Under the pieces are notes generated by a model. That model did not search any database. It was not told the origin of the DNA and saw nothing but the letters and a program-made list of their open reading frames with translations. Source: Hydractinia symbiolongicarpus (taxonomy: Eukaryota; Cnidaria; Hydrozoa; Anthoathecata; Hydractiniidae). From it: DNA of 64,000 nt. The DNA is taken from the NCBI RefSeq assembly GCF_029227915.1, contig NC_079887.1:13390001-13454000 (forward strand). The letters run 5' to 3'. Positions 13,154 to 26,599 of this stretch are shown here, piece after piece. Position 1 is the stretch's first letter; every line of letters starts with the position of its first letter. The position numbers and the translations under genes were made by a program.

Positions 13154-13530
13154 CAGTGGAATCTCTATAATTCGAACAGCCACGGGGATTCGAAAACCGT
13201 TTGAGTTATAGAGAGGTTCGGGTAATAGAGAAAGTTTTTGTATAAATTTGCTATAAATGGCCAATTACGCGTGAATTTTCTCCCTTTTATGGAATGGGGA
13301 CGAAATCTTTCTTTGTGAGGATAAAACCTCTACCTCGTAGCCTAAGAACGAACTAAAAAAATTAAAAATACAAAATATTTTATCTCGACGATTTATTCTT
13401 CGGAAGAAAAAAAGTCCGAAGTTAGTTTAGACTCTATTTACGTTTACAGAGCAAAAACAATGCTAAAAAACTGCTTGTGTCATATAAAAGTCTAGATACA
13501 TGTGCGACGTTTGAATTATAGAGAGGAAAT
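13154..13530. mobile_element. Remnant resembling pogo/Tigger-type MITE
   Basis: Starts CAGTGGAATCTCTATAATTC and contains several TTATAGAGAGG / CTCTATAA phrases in both orientations (13165, 13208, 13515). This is the kind of terminus seen in Tigger/pogo-like elements and similar to the better-preserved element at 35707-36250. Right border uncertain. Confidence 0.35.
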
Positions 13531-14778
13531 ACCCGCAGAGATTTGCTATGTTTCTCAACTATAATACATACTGAGTTTTTATATTTATTTACTATACTAT
13601 CTAAATACTATACTATATAAATATTTAGCTTACATAACTCCTAAAACCGTAGATATTTATTCTGCTTAAAGTTTTGTAGAGCTAAACGATATTTATCTGC
13701 CAAAAATCTTTCCCGAATTTTTGAGTCAGATATAAAAGAAATCAGGAAATAGGGATTTCAGTAAGTACCATAGCTATGAAGCATAATAAAAGAGTATAGA
13801 ACATTCATTAGGGAGTTGTTGTTGATATACAAATATGTTAATTCTTTGTTCATCCCCTGCAACGTAAAAGCCGCTAGTTTTTAATTCTGTTTTTCCAGTT
13901 TTAAATTGATTTATGGATTAAATTATGGATTTATTCTCAACTTATTGAAGGCGTAATATGAATATCAACCAGTGCGAATGTTCTCAAAGATTTCACTACT
14001 AATGTGATCTTTATTACCGCTTTTAGGTTTAGGTTAAAAAAACTAGTAAGAGCTTTAGCTATCCCCGTAAATGATTCGCACTTTTGATTTTGATAAAATT
14101 ATAAACTTATTATCAAACCAGACCAGAAAAACGCTTATAATAAAATTGGAAATTCAATACACGTCCCCTGAAGTAAATGTTCTTATATTATTAGAATTGT
14201 GAATTTATATGTTTTAACTTTAAGATCATATCAAGCGTCATTAAATTGGTGCGTGAATAAGTTTTCAGCTAAATCCGGCATTTGAAAATGCTGTTTTGGT
14301 GGTGTTATTGTTATGTTCAAAGTCTTCTTTCGAATTGTACGAATTAGCCTCGGTTTCAAACAAAGGTCAATTGGCACAAAATTGTTTTGTCAGGTTATTT
14401 ATTTCCTGTGTGATTTATTTCGTTTGAAAAAAGAAATAGCAGTGGTACACGAAAGAAAACTAATTCGGAAAAGGTGTATTTATTTATTTATTTTATTATT
14501 TATTTATTTACCTTGTCAACATTCTAAATGCTAGGAAGAAAATCACAGGTATACTGGTATATATCGATTGTTGTGGTCGGAAATCAAAATCGGCAAAAAT
14601 TAAAAATTCTTAAAATATCCTTACCAACAACCCAGATACAACGTTGTTCCATCAAAACAATGTTTCTGACAAATGACTTTTCCTGAGTTAATTCGCCTTA
14701 TAAATAAAAACTGAAGAATGTGCTGATAGGCTACGCAACTCACCGAAAAACCCGTTTCAACCCTCCTCCCAAGGAGCC
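13531..14778. other. Non-coding stretch with an ATTT-rich microsatellite
   Basis: No exon recognised. A TTTA microsatellite occupies about 14477-14511. Confidence 0.45.
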
Positions 14779-16290
14779 ATGACTGATGTAAATCGTGCAT
14801 GGACATTTTTCAAAGATATTTTAACAACGGTATATAACAAGCATGCTTCCAAGAAAACAAAACGAGTAAAGGGAAGACATTGTCCATGCCTCACACAGGA
14901 AGTAAAAGGGCAGATTACTCATAAAGATCAATTGTTGCGCAAAGCGCGAAGATCTAAAAACAAAAACGACTGGACTTCATTTAAAATTGCCAGAATCAAA
15001 ACAATCCTCGAAAATTTTGGAAAGCTTTAAAGTCAGTTTTTCCGTCCAACAATAAAACACATGAATCGTTAGTAAAACCTGTTGACGACCAAGCCAGTAA
15101 CAGTTTGAAAGCAAACAAGTTTTGTAATTTCTTTAGTACTGTTGCTAGGGATTTCAAGAATCGTTCTATACCACTCGTCAATTTCGCTTGGAAACGTCAA
15201 CAACAGAATCGCTCTAGAACTGAGGAAGTCCTTTGAGTTTTCGTATGTCACCAAAGTGTACATCCAAAAAGAACTGAAATCGTTGAAGCGTAGCAAAGCA
15301 ACTGGATTTGATGATTTACCTCCTAACTTGATAAAGGACAGTGCTGAGATGATTTCAACACCAATGGCATCCATTGTAAATCTTTCTTTAAAGACTGGAG
15401 TTATGCCAACTGAATGGAAAATTGCTTTGATCAAACCTCAAACCTATTTCAATGCTGCCTGTGCTGTCCAAAATTATGGAAAAAGCTGTCCACAATCAAT
15501 TGAGTGAATATTTAGAATCCAACAATTTACTGTCAGAAAAACAATTTGGCTACCGTAAAAAGAGATCGACCAACAGCATTATAGTTACATGATATAAGAA
15601 AAGCTGCAGTTAAAGAAAAAATTACTGGTGCAATATTCATTGACTTATCGAAAGCTTTCGATACCCTTGGGCACGCAACACTTCTAACAAAGTTAGAACA
15701 ATATGGGGTAAGCAATATCACACTTCAGTGGTTCGAGAGCTATTTGTTTGACAGAAAACAAATTGTTGGTTTTGACGATGAGTTAACCGATCCTTATCCG
15801 GTTTTGTGTGGGGTGCCACAAGGTTCTATCCTTGGACCTCTACTGTTTTTAATTTTCTTTAACATTTCCGGACATTCTGAAAAAAGCTGACGTTGTGGAA
15901 TTTGCTGATGATACTGTTACCTACGTTTCTTCAAACAAGATTTCTGAGATAGAAGAATTGTTAAATAATGATTTAAAGAACATCAGCTCATACTTTCGTG
16001 AAAATGAACTTGTGAATAATTTGAAACCTGGAAATTCTGAGTGCGTGCTATGTGGGACAGCAATTAGATTAGCAATGTCAAAAGCTGACTTTGCATTGCT
16101 TTTTGACGGAGTAGCAATCAATGTCACTACATCTTATAATTATCTTGGTACAGTAATCGATCCTCGTTAAAGTTAAGGTTGTTGTGTAAACTCAAGTATT
16201 TCTTCAACGAAGAAGCTATCAGACGTGTTTATCGATCTCTCATACAATCTGTTATTCGATATAATTGCTTGTCATTTTTTAATTAAACAG
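14779..16290 (+). pseudogene. Non-LTR retrotransposon (LINE) reverse transcriptase remnant
   Basis: A decayed LINE ORF2 spread over several frames. In order: the linker before RT (14779-15030), an RT N-terminal stretch with KRSKATGFDDLPPNLIK (about 15290-15345), LLSEKQFGYRKKRSTNSI (about 15530-15580), [18 protein letters not shown] (about 15635-15690), [14 protein letters not shown] (about 15808-15850), FADDT (about 15900-15915) and a C-terminal YNYLGTVID (about 16136-16160). Frame changes near 15440, 15590 and 15880 and internal stops break it. The endonuclease region is missing, so it is also 5'-truncated. Motif spacing resembles Jockey/CR1/L2-type LINEs, and the wording resembles the minus-strand element at 50-53 kb. 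Confidence 0.8.
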
Positions 16291-16387
16291 CAACACAATC
16301 ACAAAAATTACGATCGATAAGGATAACAAAAGATGCGAATATCAACACATCAGGCATTGTTAAAAAACATGCTGTTAAGTTGGTAAC

Positions 16388-16632
16388 TAGTATAGAAAGT
16401 GTTGCGGAGCGTGGGATTGAGTCCCCTAGGTTCGCAAGCGGAAAATTTTAGACACCCCTTTCGGTTAAATTGTATAACGAATCGTATAAAAAACAAAGTT
16501 CCCATGTGCTCCATGGTAGTCGATCAAACGGTTTCATCTTTGTCTTGATGAAACATTTCCTGGGGTTTCTGCATTAGCAGTACCGTAGTGTGTTCCGGAC
16601 ACAAAATTGCATGGGCCGGTGACATATTTTGT
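16388..16632 (+). repeat. Direct repeat, copy 1
   Basis: About 245 bp closely matching 17704-17933: shared phrases include TTGAGTCCCCTAGGTTCGCA (one difference in the other copy), CAGTCGATCAAACGGTTTCAT-type text and TGTGTTCCGGACACAA. Copy 1 carries a short insertion, CTTTGTCTTGATG-like, before GAAACATTT. Identity of the parent element is unknown. Confidence 0.6.
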
Positions 16633-16654
16633 GTAGAACCTGATGTATCCGAAA

Positions 16655-16657
<3 letters not shown>

Positions 16658-16721
<64 letters not shown>
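16658..16721. repeat. (TA)n microsatellite
   Basis: About 32 uninterrupted TA units followed by a short AC run. It generates spurious Tyr/Ile open frames. Confidence 0.95.
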
Positions 16722-16728
<7 letters not shown>

Positions 16729-17703
16729 TATATATTATATATATAAATCATTGCACGTGACCATGCCAACCTCTGTATAAACATTAATCATCAGCGGACG
16801 AGACCACGTACTATTTGCAAAATAAGTGACTATAGCTATAGCTATGTTTTTTGCTGACTTTTCTAAAATTTTTGGTTCTTGGTTTTTGATATATAAAATT
16901 GGCAGAGTCAACAAATTTTGTGCCCAATTGTAGCTATAACAAGGTATGTGAGAGTAGAATTATCTCACTCACTGTGTGTGTAGTATATATGTAGCTATAG
17001 CTAGGTAGCAAAAGCTAGAAAATCTGTCTGAAAGAATTTTTTTATGCTAGCTAGCTAGTTATTTTGTCAGCACAAATATCTAATTTTATGCTAGCAACAT
17101 TGATAATTTTATGCTAGCTATATGGCACTGTTTGTTCTCTTTTTTATGCGAGCTAGCTAACTCTTCTTAAAATAGTTAGCTAGCTAGCTATAGCTATATA
17201 TGCTATCTAAGTTTTAATATTATCCCAGCTAAGTCGGCAGTCTTATGCTAGCTAGCTTTAGGTGGGCGTAAGGCTAAGAAGGGGTTCATTTACATGCAAA
17301 AAATAGTGATATGTTAGCTAGCTAAACCTACCCTTTCTTCGTTTCTTAAAAATGACCTTCCGTCCATTGCGACCAACAAGCCAATATGGCTATCAACGCA
17401 ACTTTCGTTTCAAGGGCTATGTATCTAATGAAATATCATGTGACATTAAAAAGAGTAACTTATGAATCACGTGGCTAATGCTGTGTGCCGACCTGATCTT
17501 AACTGCACACGGCGAGTCTCGATCAATCAGATTTTCACGGAAGAAATGACCATAAAAAATATTTGGGTAAGTGGGTCAAAAAAATCCGACATTTTCGAAA
17601 ATTTGATGTAGTAGGGGAAAACGCGGAAATTCGTCACGCTCTAATATATTTATGGGAACGAGGAAAATAGCTCCGTTCGAGCAATGGCTCTCTCTCCGCA
17701 ATC
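16722..17703. other. Non-coding stretch rich in GCTA microsatellite
   Basis: Many GCTAGCTA runs (about 16830-17320). No exon recognised. Confidence 0.5.
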
Positions 17704-17933
17704 AATATAGAAAGTTTTGCGGAGCTTGGGACTGAGTCCCCTGGGTTCGCAAGCGAAAAATTTTAGACGCCACTTTCGGTTGAATTGTATAATGAATCAT
17801 ATAAAAAACAAAGTTCCAACGTGCTCCATGGCAGTCGATCAAACGGTTTCATGAAACATTTGCTGGGGTTTCTGCATTGGCAGTACCGCAGTGTGTTCCG
17901 GACACAATATTGCATGGGCTAGTGACATATTTA
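17704..17933 (+). repeat. Direct repeat, copy 2
   Basis: Second copy of the repeat at 16388-16632, lacking about a dozen bases before GAAACATTT and differing at scattered positions. An open frame at 17877-18122 begins inside it and is probably not a gene. Confidence 0.6.
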
Positions 17934-18839
17934 TTTAAAACGGAACAAGAACGGTGTCCAACGAAAATAATTCTTTGTCGGGAAATTATTTCCAGGTTTT
18001 TAGAAATTAAACGATCACCTTCATTTTTTGGAAACGAATATATGCATTTTTGCTTTTACCTTAGGTTCAGAAAGACCAAATTTTTAGAAATCTTCAACAT
18101 TAAGAAACTTAATGTGCAATAGAAAATATATATATCAAAACTATAGTCCAAACGCCTGAGGCTCAAATTTTAAGAAACTCCATCCAGGCTCAACCAAATG
18201 CTTAGGTTTCTTTTAAAAAAATATGTAGATAACTAGCTATGGCAAGAAATATCTCACTGAAGGTCTGCTAGCTACCTAGTATGTGGAACTAGCACTAGCT
18301 AGCTAGCTAGCTACGCTAGACAAAGTTTCCATATATAACGAAAAAAAGCAAGCACTAAATGTTAATAACTTAAGATAAAGTATATCTAATGAGAATTAAA
18401 TAAGGATATTACTACCTGAGATTGATAGATATAAAAGGTAAACTTTTCCAGTAAAATTCTCGTGGTCCTTCTCATATCGTCGCCATATTTAAATAACAAC
18501 AAAGACTCCCCCATTGCCGTTTTAAATTCATGTTGTCTTGCTTAATCAGAAATTTAGGGAAAAACGACCAGATTAAATTGCTGGGAAACAAAACCAAAAT
18601 GGGCGAAATCGTAACCGTGGGGAAGAGTGTTTGATAATTTTGATGTATAGGGGCGAGACGCGGAAATCCTATACAGCCTTTATTTGGCTTTTTTAATAAG
18701 GAAATGGGCTTCTCTCCGCAAAAAAAACGTTTGGATGGTGATTGTTGCTCGAATTTTGATAATTATTTTACTTTAAACTCCTATAATTTATCAACTAGAA
18801 ATCAAAATTTTTTTTAAAAATTCCTAAAATAAAACTTGA
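17934..18839. other. Non-coding stretch, no gene recognised
   Basis: Contains a GCTAGCTA run near 18293-18315 and nothing else identified. Confidence 0.5.
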
Positions 18840-19342
18840 GTTTGCTCGGTCGTGTTTCTTCTTTCAAGGAGCTAGGCTTTTCAATTCCTTGCCCAAGGAG
18901 ATCCAGCAGAGTGGACATGAGTTTAGTAACAAGTTACTAAATTTTGAGTTTAGATAAATTTTTTGAGTATTTTTTATACTTTAAGTTTTCATGGCGACTT
19001 GTTCTGAGTAACACTTGCTGAAATAGTTCGCCGAATTTTTAGTTTTTGGTTATATTGAACTCTTTGTGTGATAATTTCTTTTCAATGGCAACTACTTCTT
19101 TCCAGCCACTGTTTCTTTTGGTCGTTACTTTTCGCACGTTTTGGCTATTTTTGCGTTTCCCATAAGTTTCTGGGATTTTTATTTCTTTCAGTTTGATAGT
19201 TTTCTTTGCATTTTAAATACATATTACTAACTAGATTTTAACTTATGCATAAACAGGACCTATATTTATAACAGTATTTTTTACCGACATACTCATCCTG
19301 TACATAAATTCGGAAATAAATAAATAAATAATAAATAAATAC
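18840..19342 (+). mobile_element. 5'-truncated LINE tail with (AAAT)n 3' end
   Basis: Around 18855-18950 one frame reads FFFQGARLFNSLPKEIQQS, the typical last segment of LINE ORF2 (aromatic, then LFNSLPKEI). It is followed by an untranslated tail and the terminal text ATCCTGTACATAAATTCGG plus AAATAAATAAATAAATAATAAATAAAT. The same terminal text, with few changes, ends the minus-strand LINE near 49966, so both belong to one family. Confidence 0.6.
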
Positions 19343-19879
19343 ACAGTTTGTGATAAAAGATTTTGGTACTGGAAGTGAAAAAGACGACAATACCCGTGTA
19401 TCGACAAATACGTACTAAGTTTTTCATAAATTACTGTAAATTAGAGGGAATAAAAAATAGAAATAAATTGTAACATAGCTTACAATCATGATTGAATTGC
19501 GTCTATTTAAATCTAGCAAAACTGATTACAGATTAGAACTCAAACCTTAAATGTTATAGACGATACAAGTCAAAGAAATCATCAGTGGAGATTGAGGTCC
19601 TTTGATAACGGTTTTCTTTTTATCGAATGGATTTCAATATCAGTTCTTTCAATTGGCACAACCTGGTGAAACATTGCGTGTTGATATAAAACGCAGCATT
19701 AGTAAAACTCAGGTATATTTTTTGAATAAAATCATCATGATACAATATGTAAATAAAACAATTCACATACACCTGCCGATCATCTCATCATTACGCTTAG
19801 TCCTTTTGGGCTATAGCCTGTTAGTAAGTATGTCTATTTTCATTTACATAATTGGGTGTAAATTCAGGTTATGTATGAA

Positions 19880-21573
19880 ACTAAGAGATTATGAAACTAA
19901 GAGATGATATTCAAAAAGCTATGAATAAAAGCGAGGTAACCCTGGCTGTTTTAATTGACTACTCGAAAGCATTTGACACTGTACATTATGAAACTTTACT
20001 TCTCAAATTACACCAAATGAATTTCACAAAAGAAAGCTTATTGATAATCCATGACTATCTTTCCGAACGAAAGCAGTTTGTTCAAGTGGATGATAAAACA
20101 TCAAACACACAACCTATCCATTTTGGGGTACCTCAAGGAAGCATTCTGGGCCCAGTATTATTTAACTTGTATGTCATGGATCTGTCTCAGAATGTGTCAT
20201 CTAACACAACACAGTATGCTGATGACACTGTATTATACCAACACTGCAAAATGAAAAATTTGAAAACATGTGCAAAAACACTTGAGGACGATCTGAATAG
20301 TTTATCTGGTTGGTCAACCAATCAGAACCTTCTATTTAATGATGGCAAAACGAAACAAATGTTATTCTCAACAAACAAAATGAGTTCCTATCATCATCTT
20401 GAAACAACTAACGACTGTAACATTATTCACAATGGTTGCTCAATCGAACGTAACTCAATCTCAAAAATACTGGGAATACATTTTGACGAAAATCTGAATT
20501 GGAAAAATCATATTACCAAAGTTACACAATCTTCCTATGCAGTAATTCGAGCACTTAAACAATGGAAACGATTTACTCCGTATCATGTGAGAAAGAACCT
20601 CGCTGAAACACTCATTCTATCCAAATTTAATTATAGTAATGTAGTATTTGGCCAATTACCAAAGTACCTATTAAATAGACTTCAGAGAGTGCAGAACACA
20701 GCAGCATCTTATGTTCTTGGAAGATATGTGAAAACAACAGACGTTATCGATCTTGGGTGGTTGCCAGTTAGAGAAAAAATTGATTTCGCGACTGTTAAAC
20801 TGGTACATAAAGCTTTACACACTGATACATGGCCAGACTATCTTCCATTACATATGAACACATTTAATCCACGTTTGGGTAATGAAATGACATTACAACA
20901 TGGTGAAGCAAAAACGTTTTCTGAACAAGCTAACATATATAATGACCTACCACGTAAAATAAGAGTTTGTGAAAATTTTTACAGGTTTAAAACAGATGCG
21001 AAAGAGTATTTCAAAGACAAAGGTCTAGCGAGGCTTCTGTCATTGTGATACTTTTTCTTACGTATAACTATTTTATTTTCATCTTTAACGACTTGCTGAG
21101 ATCAGTTGAATGGTACTTCAACTCTTCAATCGATTTCAACAAATTAACTTTTAGCAAGTGAATAATTTTCATCATATTTTACATATATCTTTTGTGGTTT
21201 AGCGTCCTGGTGTCTACTACCCCAATTTACTTAGCTACATGTGCCTACTTATGTCTATTTTATTCAATTTATTTAAGCTACAATTTAATTGGCGAACTTA
21301 TGCACTTTTGTCTTCTACTTTTTCCACGTTCCAATTTTCTTTTGTCTCCCTGTTTTCAGCCTTTTCTCAGCGTTCTGTTCCATTACCATGTGTCTTGACT
21401 TATCTTAAGTGTAGGATTTTATAGTATTTTATTAATTGTATTATATGTATAAATTTATCATAACTTATTTGTAAATAACTTTTAACCTTTTCTCTTTTTT
21501 TTTTTTTTTTTTTTATGGAGAAGAACCATTTGTAAATAATGGAACCAAATACATGATGATGATGATGATGATG
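19880..21573 (+). mobile_element. 5'-truncated LINE with open reverse-transcriptase C-terminal half
   Basis: An unbroken 385-codon frame (19891-21048) starts inside the RT palm: LAVLIDYSKAFDTVHYETLL (residues about 19-38), [18 protein letters not shown] (about 77-94), QYADDTVLY (about 107-115), then a thumb region and the C-terminal RLQRVQNTAASYVLGRY and WLPVREKIDF blocks typical of CR1/L2/Jockey-type LINEs. The YADD catalytic pair is intact. The first RT motifs and the endonuclease are missing. A 3' UTR follows with a long T-run (about 21488-21515) and ends in (ATG)7, a microsatellite tail as in CR1/L2 elements. The lack of stops suggests a fairly recent insertion, but it cannot be autonomous. 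At the 5' border ATGAAACTAAGAGAT occurs twice in tandem (about 19874-19905). Confidence 0.85.
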
Positions 21574-22928
21574 TATTTTTAATGGAATTATTTTACTTTG
21601 TTAAATAGAAATTACGTTATAAAAAGAAATTTTTTCCGAACTTATTTTTTGTGGTTTCGGACATCAAATCGCAAAAATAATTTTCCTGTTAAAGTTCTTT
21701 TATGAGAATATTTACATTGTGAATTATTTGCAGGAAAACAGATATCTTAAGAACAAACAACATATGTCAACTAAGACGAATTTTAGATTTTGAATACTTT
21801 TTTATTCTACAGTTCTTATAATAAGTTGTAGAACTTATACATAACTTACTGAAAAAGCATATTTTTGCGATTAGCTCTGAAAAGCGAATTTCGTAAAACT
21901 TACTTTACTAGCTCATAAATAAAGTACTAAATCGCGAAATAAAATTCCACAGAATATTCTGTTCTTACGGTACCTATCGATTAGCAGCAAATCGGCAAAA
22001 ATATATATTTTTTTTTTGAAATATCCTTCCAAAGTCTTATTTTGGCCTTTCAATGCTTTTATCAACTAATGTTTTGAATTTAAATCGTCTGAAACCGTTT
22101 CTCTTACTCCAAATTTTGTCCAAAGATGTCTTTATTGATAAAACCTTTTTTAAAATCAAGTACAGAAATATTTTGGTACCCTAAAGCACTAAATTTCTTG
22201 AGAACTACTTGTCGCGATAGATATTTGGAATAAAATTTATTTTTTCGGAATATGGGAACATCTAATATTTCTCGAATTTTGCAAATTTGATGACATTGTG
22301 CTTCTCAATCTATACCGTTTTTCAAGGGCTTTTACGTAGGACACTAAATAAAACCTGCCAAAGTTAAAATTCAGCTGTAGGAAAATTACTAAGAAAAAAA
22401 TAGTTAAATGATTTTTTAAAATTGAAATAACAAAACAAATTTTGCGGCAACTTCGCAATTAGCGAGTTTCCCAATAATTTTTGCCGGAACTTATTTTCGC
22501 GAAATTGAAAAAAAAATCGTAAAATTCGCGAAAATTCATTCCTTAAGGTATCGTGTCAAGGAATGCTGGTACGAAAATCTGGTCAGAATATTTTGATTTC
22601 TCAAATATCAAAAGAACTCGAAGCAATGAATTTTGAAGTATGAAAAAAACAATGACAACAACTTGAAATATAGCTTGATAAAAAATATAAAACTTAATTT
22701 TTGGTTACATCTGTCAAATTTGACATTATATGAAATTACTAGTTGTCACAAATAAGGGGAGCAAGAACATAAGGCCAAAATTAAAATTTTCTGAAATTGT
22801 GACTAGCATAAAGAGTAGCTGTTGTCGCAGTTAACTTGGCACACATTTTACTTTGTAGCCTAGAGCGTAACCTAGAATAAACTCGCTTCTCCACGACATG
22901 ATAATATCTACTATACTATTCAATTACA
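21574..22928. other. Non-coding stretch, no gene recognised
   Basis: AT-rich with frequent stops; the small open frame at 22237-22458 has no domain signature. Confidence 0.5.
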
Positions 22929-23509
22929 ATGACTGAACAGATAACTGAACAGATAAGTGGTGTTATTTTTGAAGTCAATAAACAGCAAGGTGCGATTGGT
23001 AAAAAATCACAAGGTATTCGAATCGTCTTAGCTAGATTTTCTTTACGTTGTCATCACAAGGACATCATTCCGAAAGACCTCCATCTACACTGCAAAGTGA
23101 AAAAGGACAGAAATCGGAAAATACTACTCCGTGCAAGTCGCCAATTGTTGCAGGAGCGGATTCACCTAAATCATGTGGTGAGAAATAATCTCCCGATAAG
23201 AATGACGGAAATTGTCGGGAACGTGCGGTACTGTCAGGTGATTATTACGACTAAATGATAAAAATTCACGAGGGTAGTTGTAAGAAAGAAATGAGATTGT
23301 GCAATACCAGACATCTCAAAAAGTTTTCCAATATCAATAGACCAGTAGTTATTGAAAATACGTTCATTGAGATATCGAAGTGGGTCATGAACTTCTCCTC
23401 CAAGGAACTTTCGGAGACAGAGAACAGTGTTCTATCAAAAGGGATAAATTATAGTCTAACTCCAACAAGTTTACCAACTAAAAAATCGTTGCTATTTTGG
23501 AACAGGTAA
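22929..23509 (+). pseudogene. Penelope-like element (PLE), N-terminal fragment, frameshifted
   Basis: Two overlapping frames (22929-23258 and 23255-23509, sharing ATGA) together resemble the region before the RT core of Penelope-like retroelements. The second frame contains WVMNFSSKELSETENSVLSK followed by GINYSLTPTSLP, matching the PLE pattern of a V-N-L-S block, an 'E..VL.KG.NF' block and a 'TP..IP' block. The first frame has the basic segment HLHCKVKKDRNRKILLRASR that often precedes it. The RT catalytic core and GIY-YIG endonuclease are absent downstream. The call rests on motif memory. Confidence 0.55.
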
Positions 23510-26154
23510 TTAAAGTATTATCAAAGGAGGAGGCAAAATAAATCGTATGTTAGGGAAACTGAAACATAATTTTCTCAATTGATTGTAAAAACTGCAACAA
23601 ACATATCCAATTAAAAATAAGTTTTAATTTACAGCATACACAGTAGCCAGTAATGCATCGTTTTAAACTTCTGAGCAGGATCTGAGATCTGGGCACCAGT
23701 TTTATTCGCTCGTAAAAACATAAAACAATAGGTTATTGTTTGCCTCCAGACTTTTTTTCTTATAACCATGTTTAGAAATATTTGAGTAGCTAAGAATTTA
23801 CCCACAATTAAAACGTGATATGAAATTAAGCAATGTACACATCTCTAAGGCGAAAGAATTTAAAACTTTTAGGGTCGTCTATAGCGATTTTCATTCCTTT
23901 AAACACGTGTAATCCAACTGATTACCTGCATTGTTTGCATGTTAACTCACCGAAACTTGGCATTAGCATCCATTACCAAACCCTTTCATTCGAACAGAAG
24001 ACAGATTGAAAGACGGTCGATGAAACGGCCTTCAGGTAAGCGGAATGTTTTTCTATTGTTTGAATTTTAGTTGTTTGTTTTGAAGAAAAAAAGAATGCGA
24101 CGGTAACAGGAAAATTTCTCAAGATGCTACTGTTTGTCTCAAGGAAAACTTGAGAAGGAAAATCATCGTGGAGACTTGTTATTTTTTTAAATAATTAGTT
24201 GCTATATTCTTTCATTTTGAAACGTCAGCACAGCACAAGCACCTCAAAAAAATTAAGGTGAGAGGGTTTTAAACTTTTCTAATATTTTTTTGTTTAGGTT
24301 ATTCGTTATATATTTCAAAAAAAATTAACTTTTTGTAAAATACCTCGATTGCTTGGTATGAGCCTTACGTAGGGACACATCAGAAAATGAACTTTAGTGG
24401 TTCTGGATTCTCCAGCTAAATCCCAAAATTAAAAAAGCGATATGGAGTGTTAGATTTAGGAATTCTTTCAGTAAACCCTGGCTTCCCTTTGACAGCATTT
24501 TCCGCATGCTTTTTAGTTGGCGCTTGGACACTTGGAAAAATTGGACATTTATTCCAAGTGCGGTATGCGCTAACAAAAAGCTGTTTCAAAGAATGTTAAC
24601 CCTTAAAACGAGGATTATGGACTTCTTTTTTCTTTTTTACTTTAAAGTTGGGCCAATATTTCAATGAGTTATAGCTGTTTTCAGTATTTCATTAAAAGTT
24701 ACTGCTATACAGTGCAATTAATACTGATTCCTAATTTAGTCGTTTGTGTAAAGCTACGACGGAGGAAACTAGATTGAGGAGTACATGCTATTTTATAATC
24801 CATTTGCTAGCTAGGAAGATATATCAGCAGAAAAATCGGATTATCCTTTTTCCATGACACAACAGCTTTGAATAGTAATTTAACAAGAGTAACCCGGCGT
24901 TAAAACAAAGTAATTAATTTATGCTCTATGTGGGAGATCTATTCATTAACCTTTTAAACAAAACTACGAATCTAAAATGTTTTGCATTTTTAGTGATTGC
25001 TGCCAATAGTAATTAATCTGGAACTCTTTTCAGGTTCAAGGATCAAATACCCAAGTTTTTTAACTACTTTAGTTGGAAAAGCTAAAAGAACTAACGAACT
25101 AACGACGAGAAGTAACCCTGCACCGGCCGGTCATCTTCGCCATCTGATTGGAAATTGCAAGTACATTTTATTGGCCACCCTATTTCGCGATTTGTACGTC
25201 GGGGGAACGAATAAAAAAATAAAAAGTAAGAAGTAGAACTTTAAGTGCAAAAAAAATAGAACAGGCAAATAAAAATGGAAAATGTCTTGAAAAGATTGGA
25301 AATAAACACATCATATAGTCACGCACATTTTATATATATACATAAAGAAAGTAGTATATAAAAAATGTGTAGAAAACAGATATAATATGTAGCTACGAGC
25401 TTTTGAAAAGTGATTGGCACAAAGTCGAAAGCTAAAATAAATGACAAAAAAGGCAATGGAATTACTGATTTTCATCCCCTTATCCCTCTACACAATTTTG
25501 GAGGGTCATAGCAGCATAATTCTGTCATGAAAGGTACCCCAACGCAGCATTACCATTGGTTGGGCGGGGTTTCACCTGTGTGTGTATAATTGAACTTTTG
25601 AAGAGTGTCTGAACACTTTTGACGAAGATAAATATCCATGTATTAATGGAATTATAGATTGCAAAAATTTGCAAAAGATGTGCAAAAAATTTGTTTTTGA
25701 AATATAAGGGAAAAAAAGTGGATGAAAGTGGATTTAAACTTGTTAACACAAGCTAATTAAATCGAGGTAAAATAATAAAATGTTAAAAAGGGAATTAGTC
25801 ATGGCATGTGGTATCCATGTCAGCAAATCGTATCAACTACCCAACATAATACTTTGAAAAAAAAAGATGTGGAGTTTGAGGCAAGTACTAAATCGATTAA
25901 ATGTGAGAACCAGTTTTGATAAATCGAGGTTACATACCACCACACGTGTCGGTAAAGAAAATAAAAAAACAATACAGAGTTTTTTTAATCAAGTCTTCTA
26001 TACTCTTCTTTTTTTACAGTTCTTTCGTTGCAGCAATGTCCTTTGGCCCTAACACAAGAAAAGTGTTATTGACATTATTTATGCTGTAATTTTCGTCGAT
26101 AATTTATGCTACCGAAGTACCTTAATGATGTATCAGGATAGCCTTAATAATATT
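23510..26154. other. Non-coding stretch, no gene recognised
   Basis: AT-rich, with short open frames (24394-24576, 24997-25236, 25525-25749, 25867-26052) without motifs. Nothing further identified. Confidence 0.45.
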
Positions 26155-26157
26155 TTA

Positions 26158-26220
26158 CTAGCCGAAGTCCCGTGGAAGAATCCACTGAATCTCTCATGGA
26201 GTCTATATGAGGGGTGCCAA
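26158..26220 (-). mobile_element. Helitron-like 3' end
   Basis: On the minus strand the sequence shows the hairpin GTGGATTCTTCCAC, then GGGACTTCGG and CTAG followed by T (host T at 26157). This is the same 3' terminus as the elements at 1087 and 38478. The element extends to higher coordinates, but its 5' end was not located. Confidence 0.45.
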
Positions 26221-26599
26221 AAAAAAACATAGAACATAATTTGAAAAGTCACAATTTGCATTATTCTATATCTATAACCGCTGAAAAAAACGTAAAATAA
26301 GCATGTGCAGCAATAACAAAAACATAATAATAAAAGGGAAAAAAAGCCCTGGGATGGAGGTTGCTCACAATCTGCATTATTCTATGTTTATAACCGCTGA
26401 AACAAAACGTCTAAAAATATAAGCATGTGCAACAACAAAAATAATAAAAAAAATTATGAAATAAAAATGGAAAATGTCCATAAAAATCAAAGGCGTTTAA
26501 CAACCGTTACATAAAAAGCGAAATACGCTAAAACTATATACTTGCTTTGCCATTCCAGAAGTAATGCAAGGAAAGAAAGGATACCAAACATTCAAAAAA

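Noticed and set aside
16524-16728. Open frames with long Tyr-Ile runs
   Set aside because: Product of the (TA)n microsatellite.
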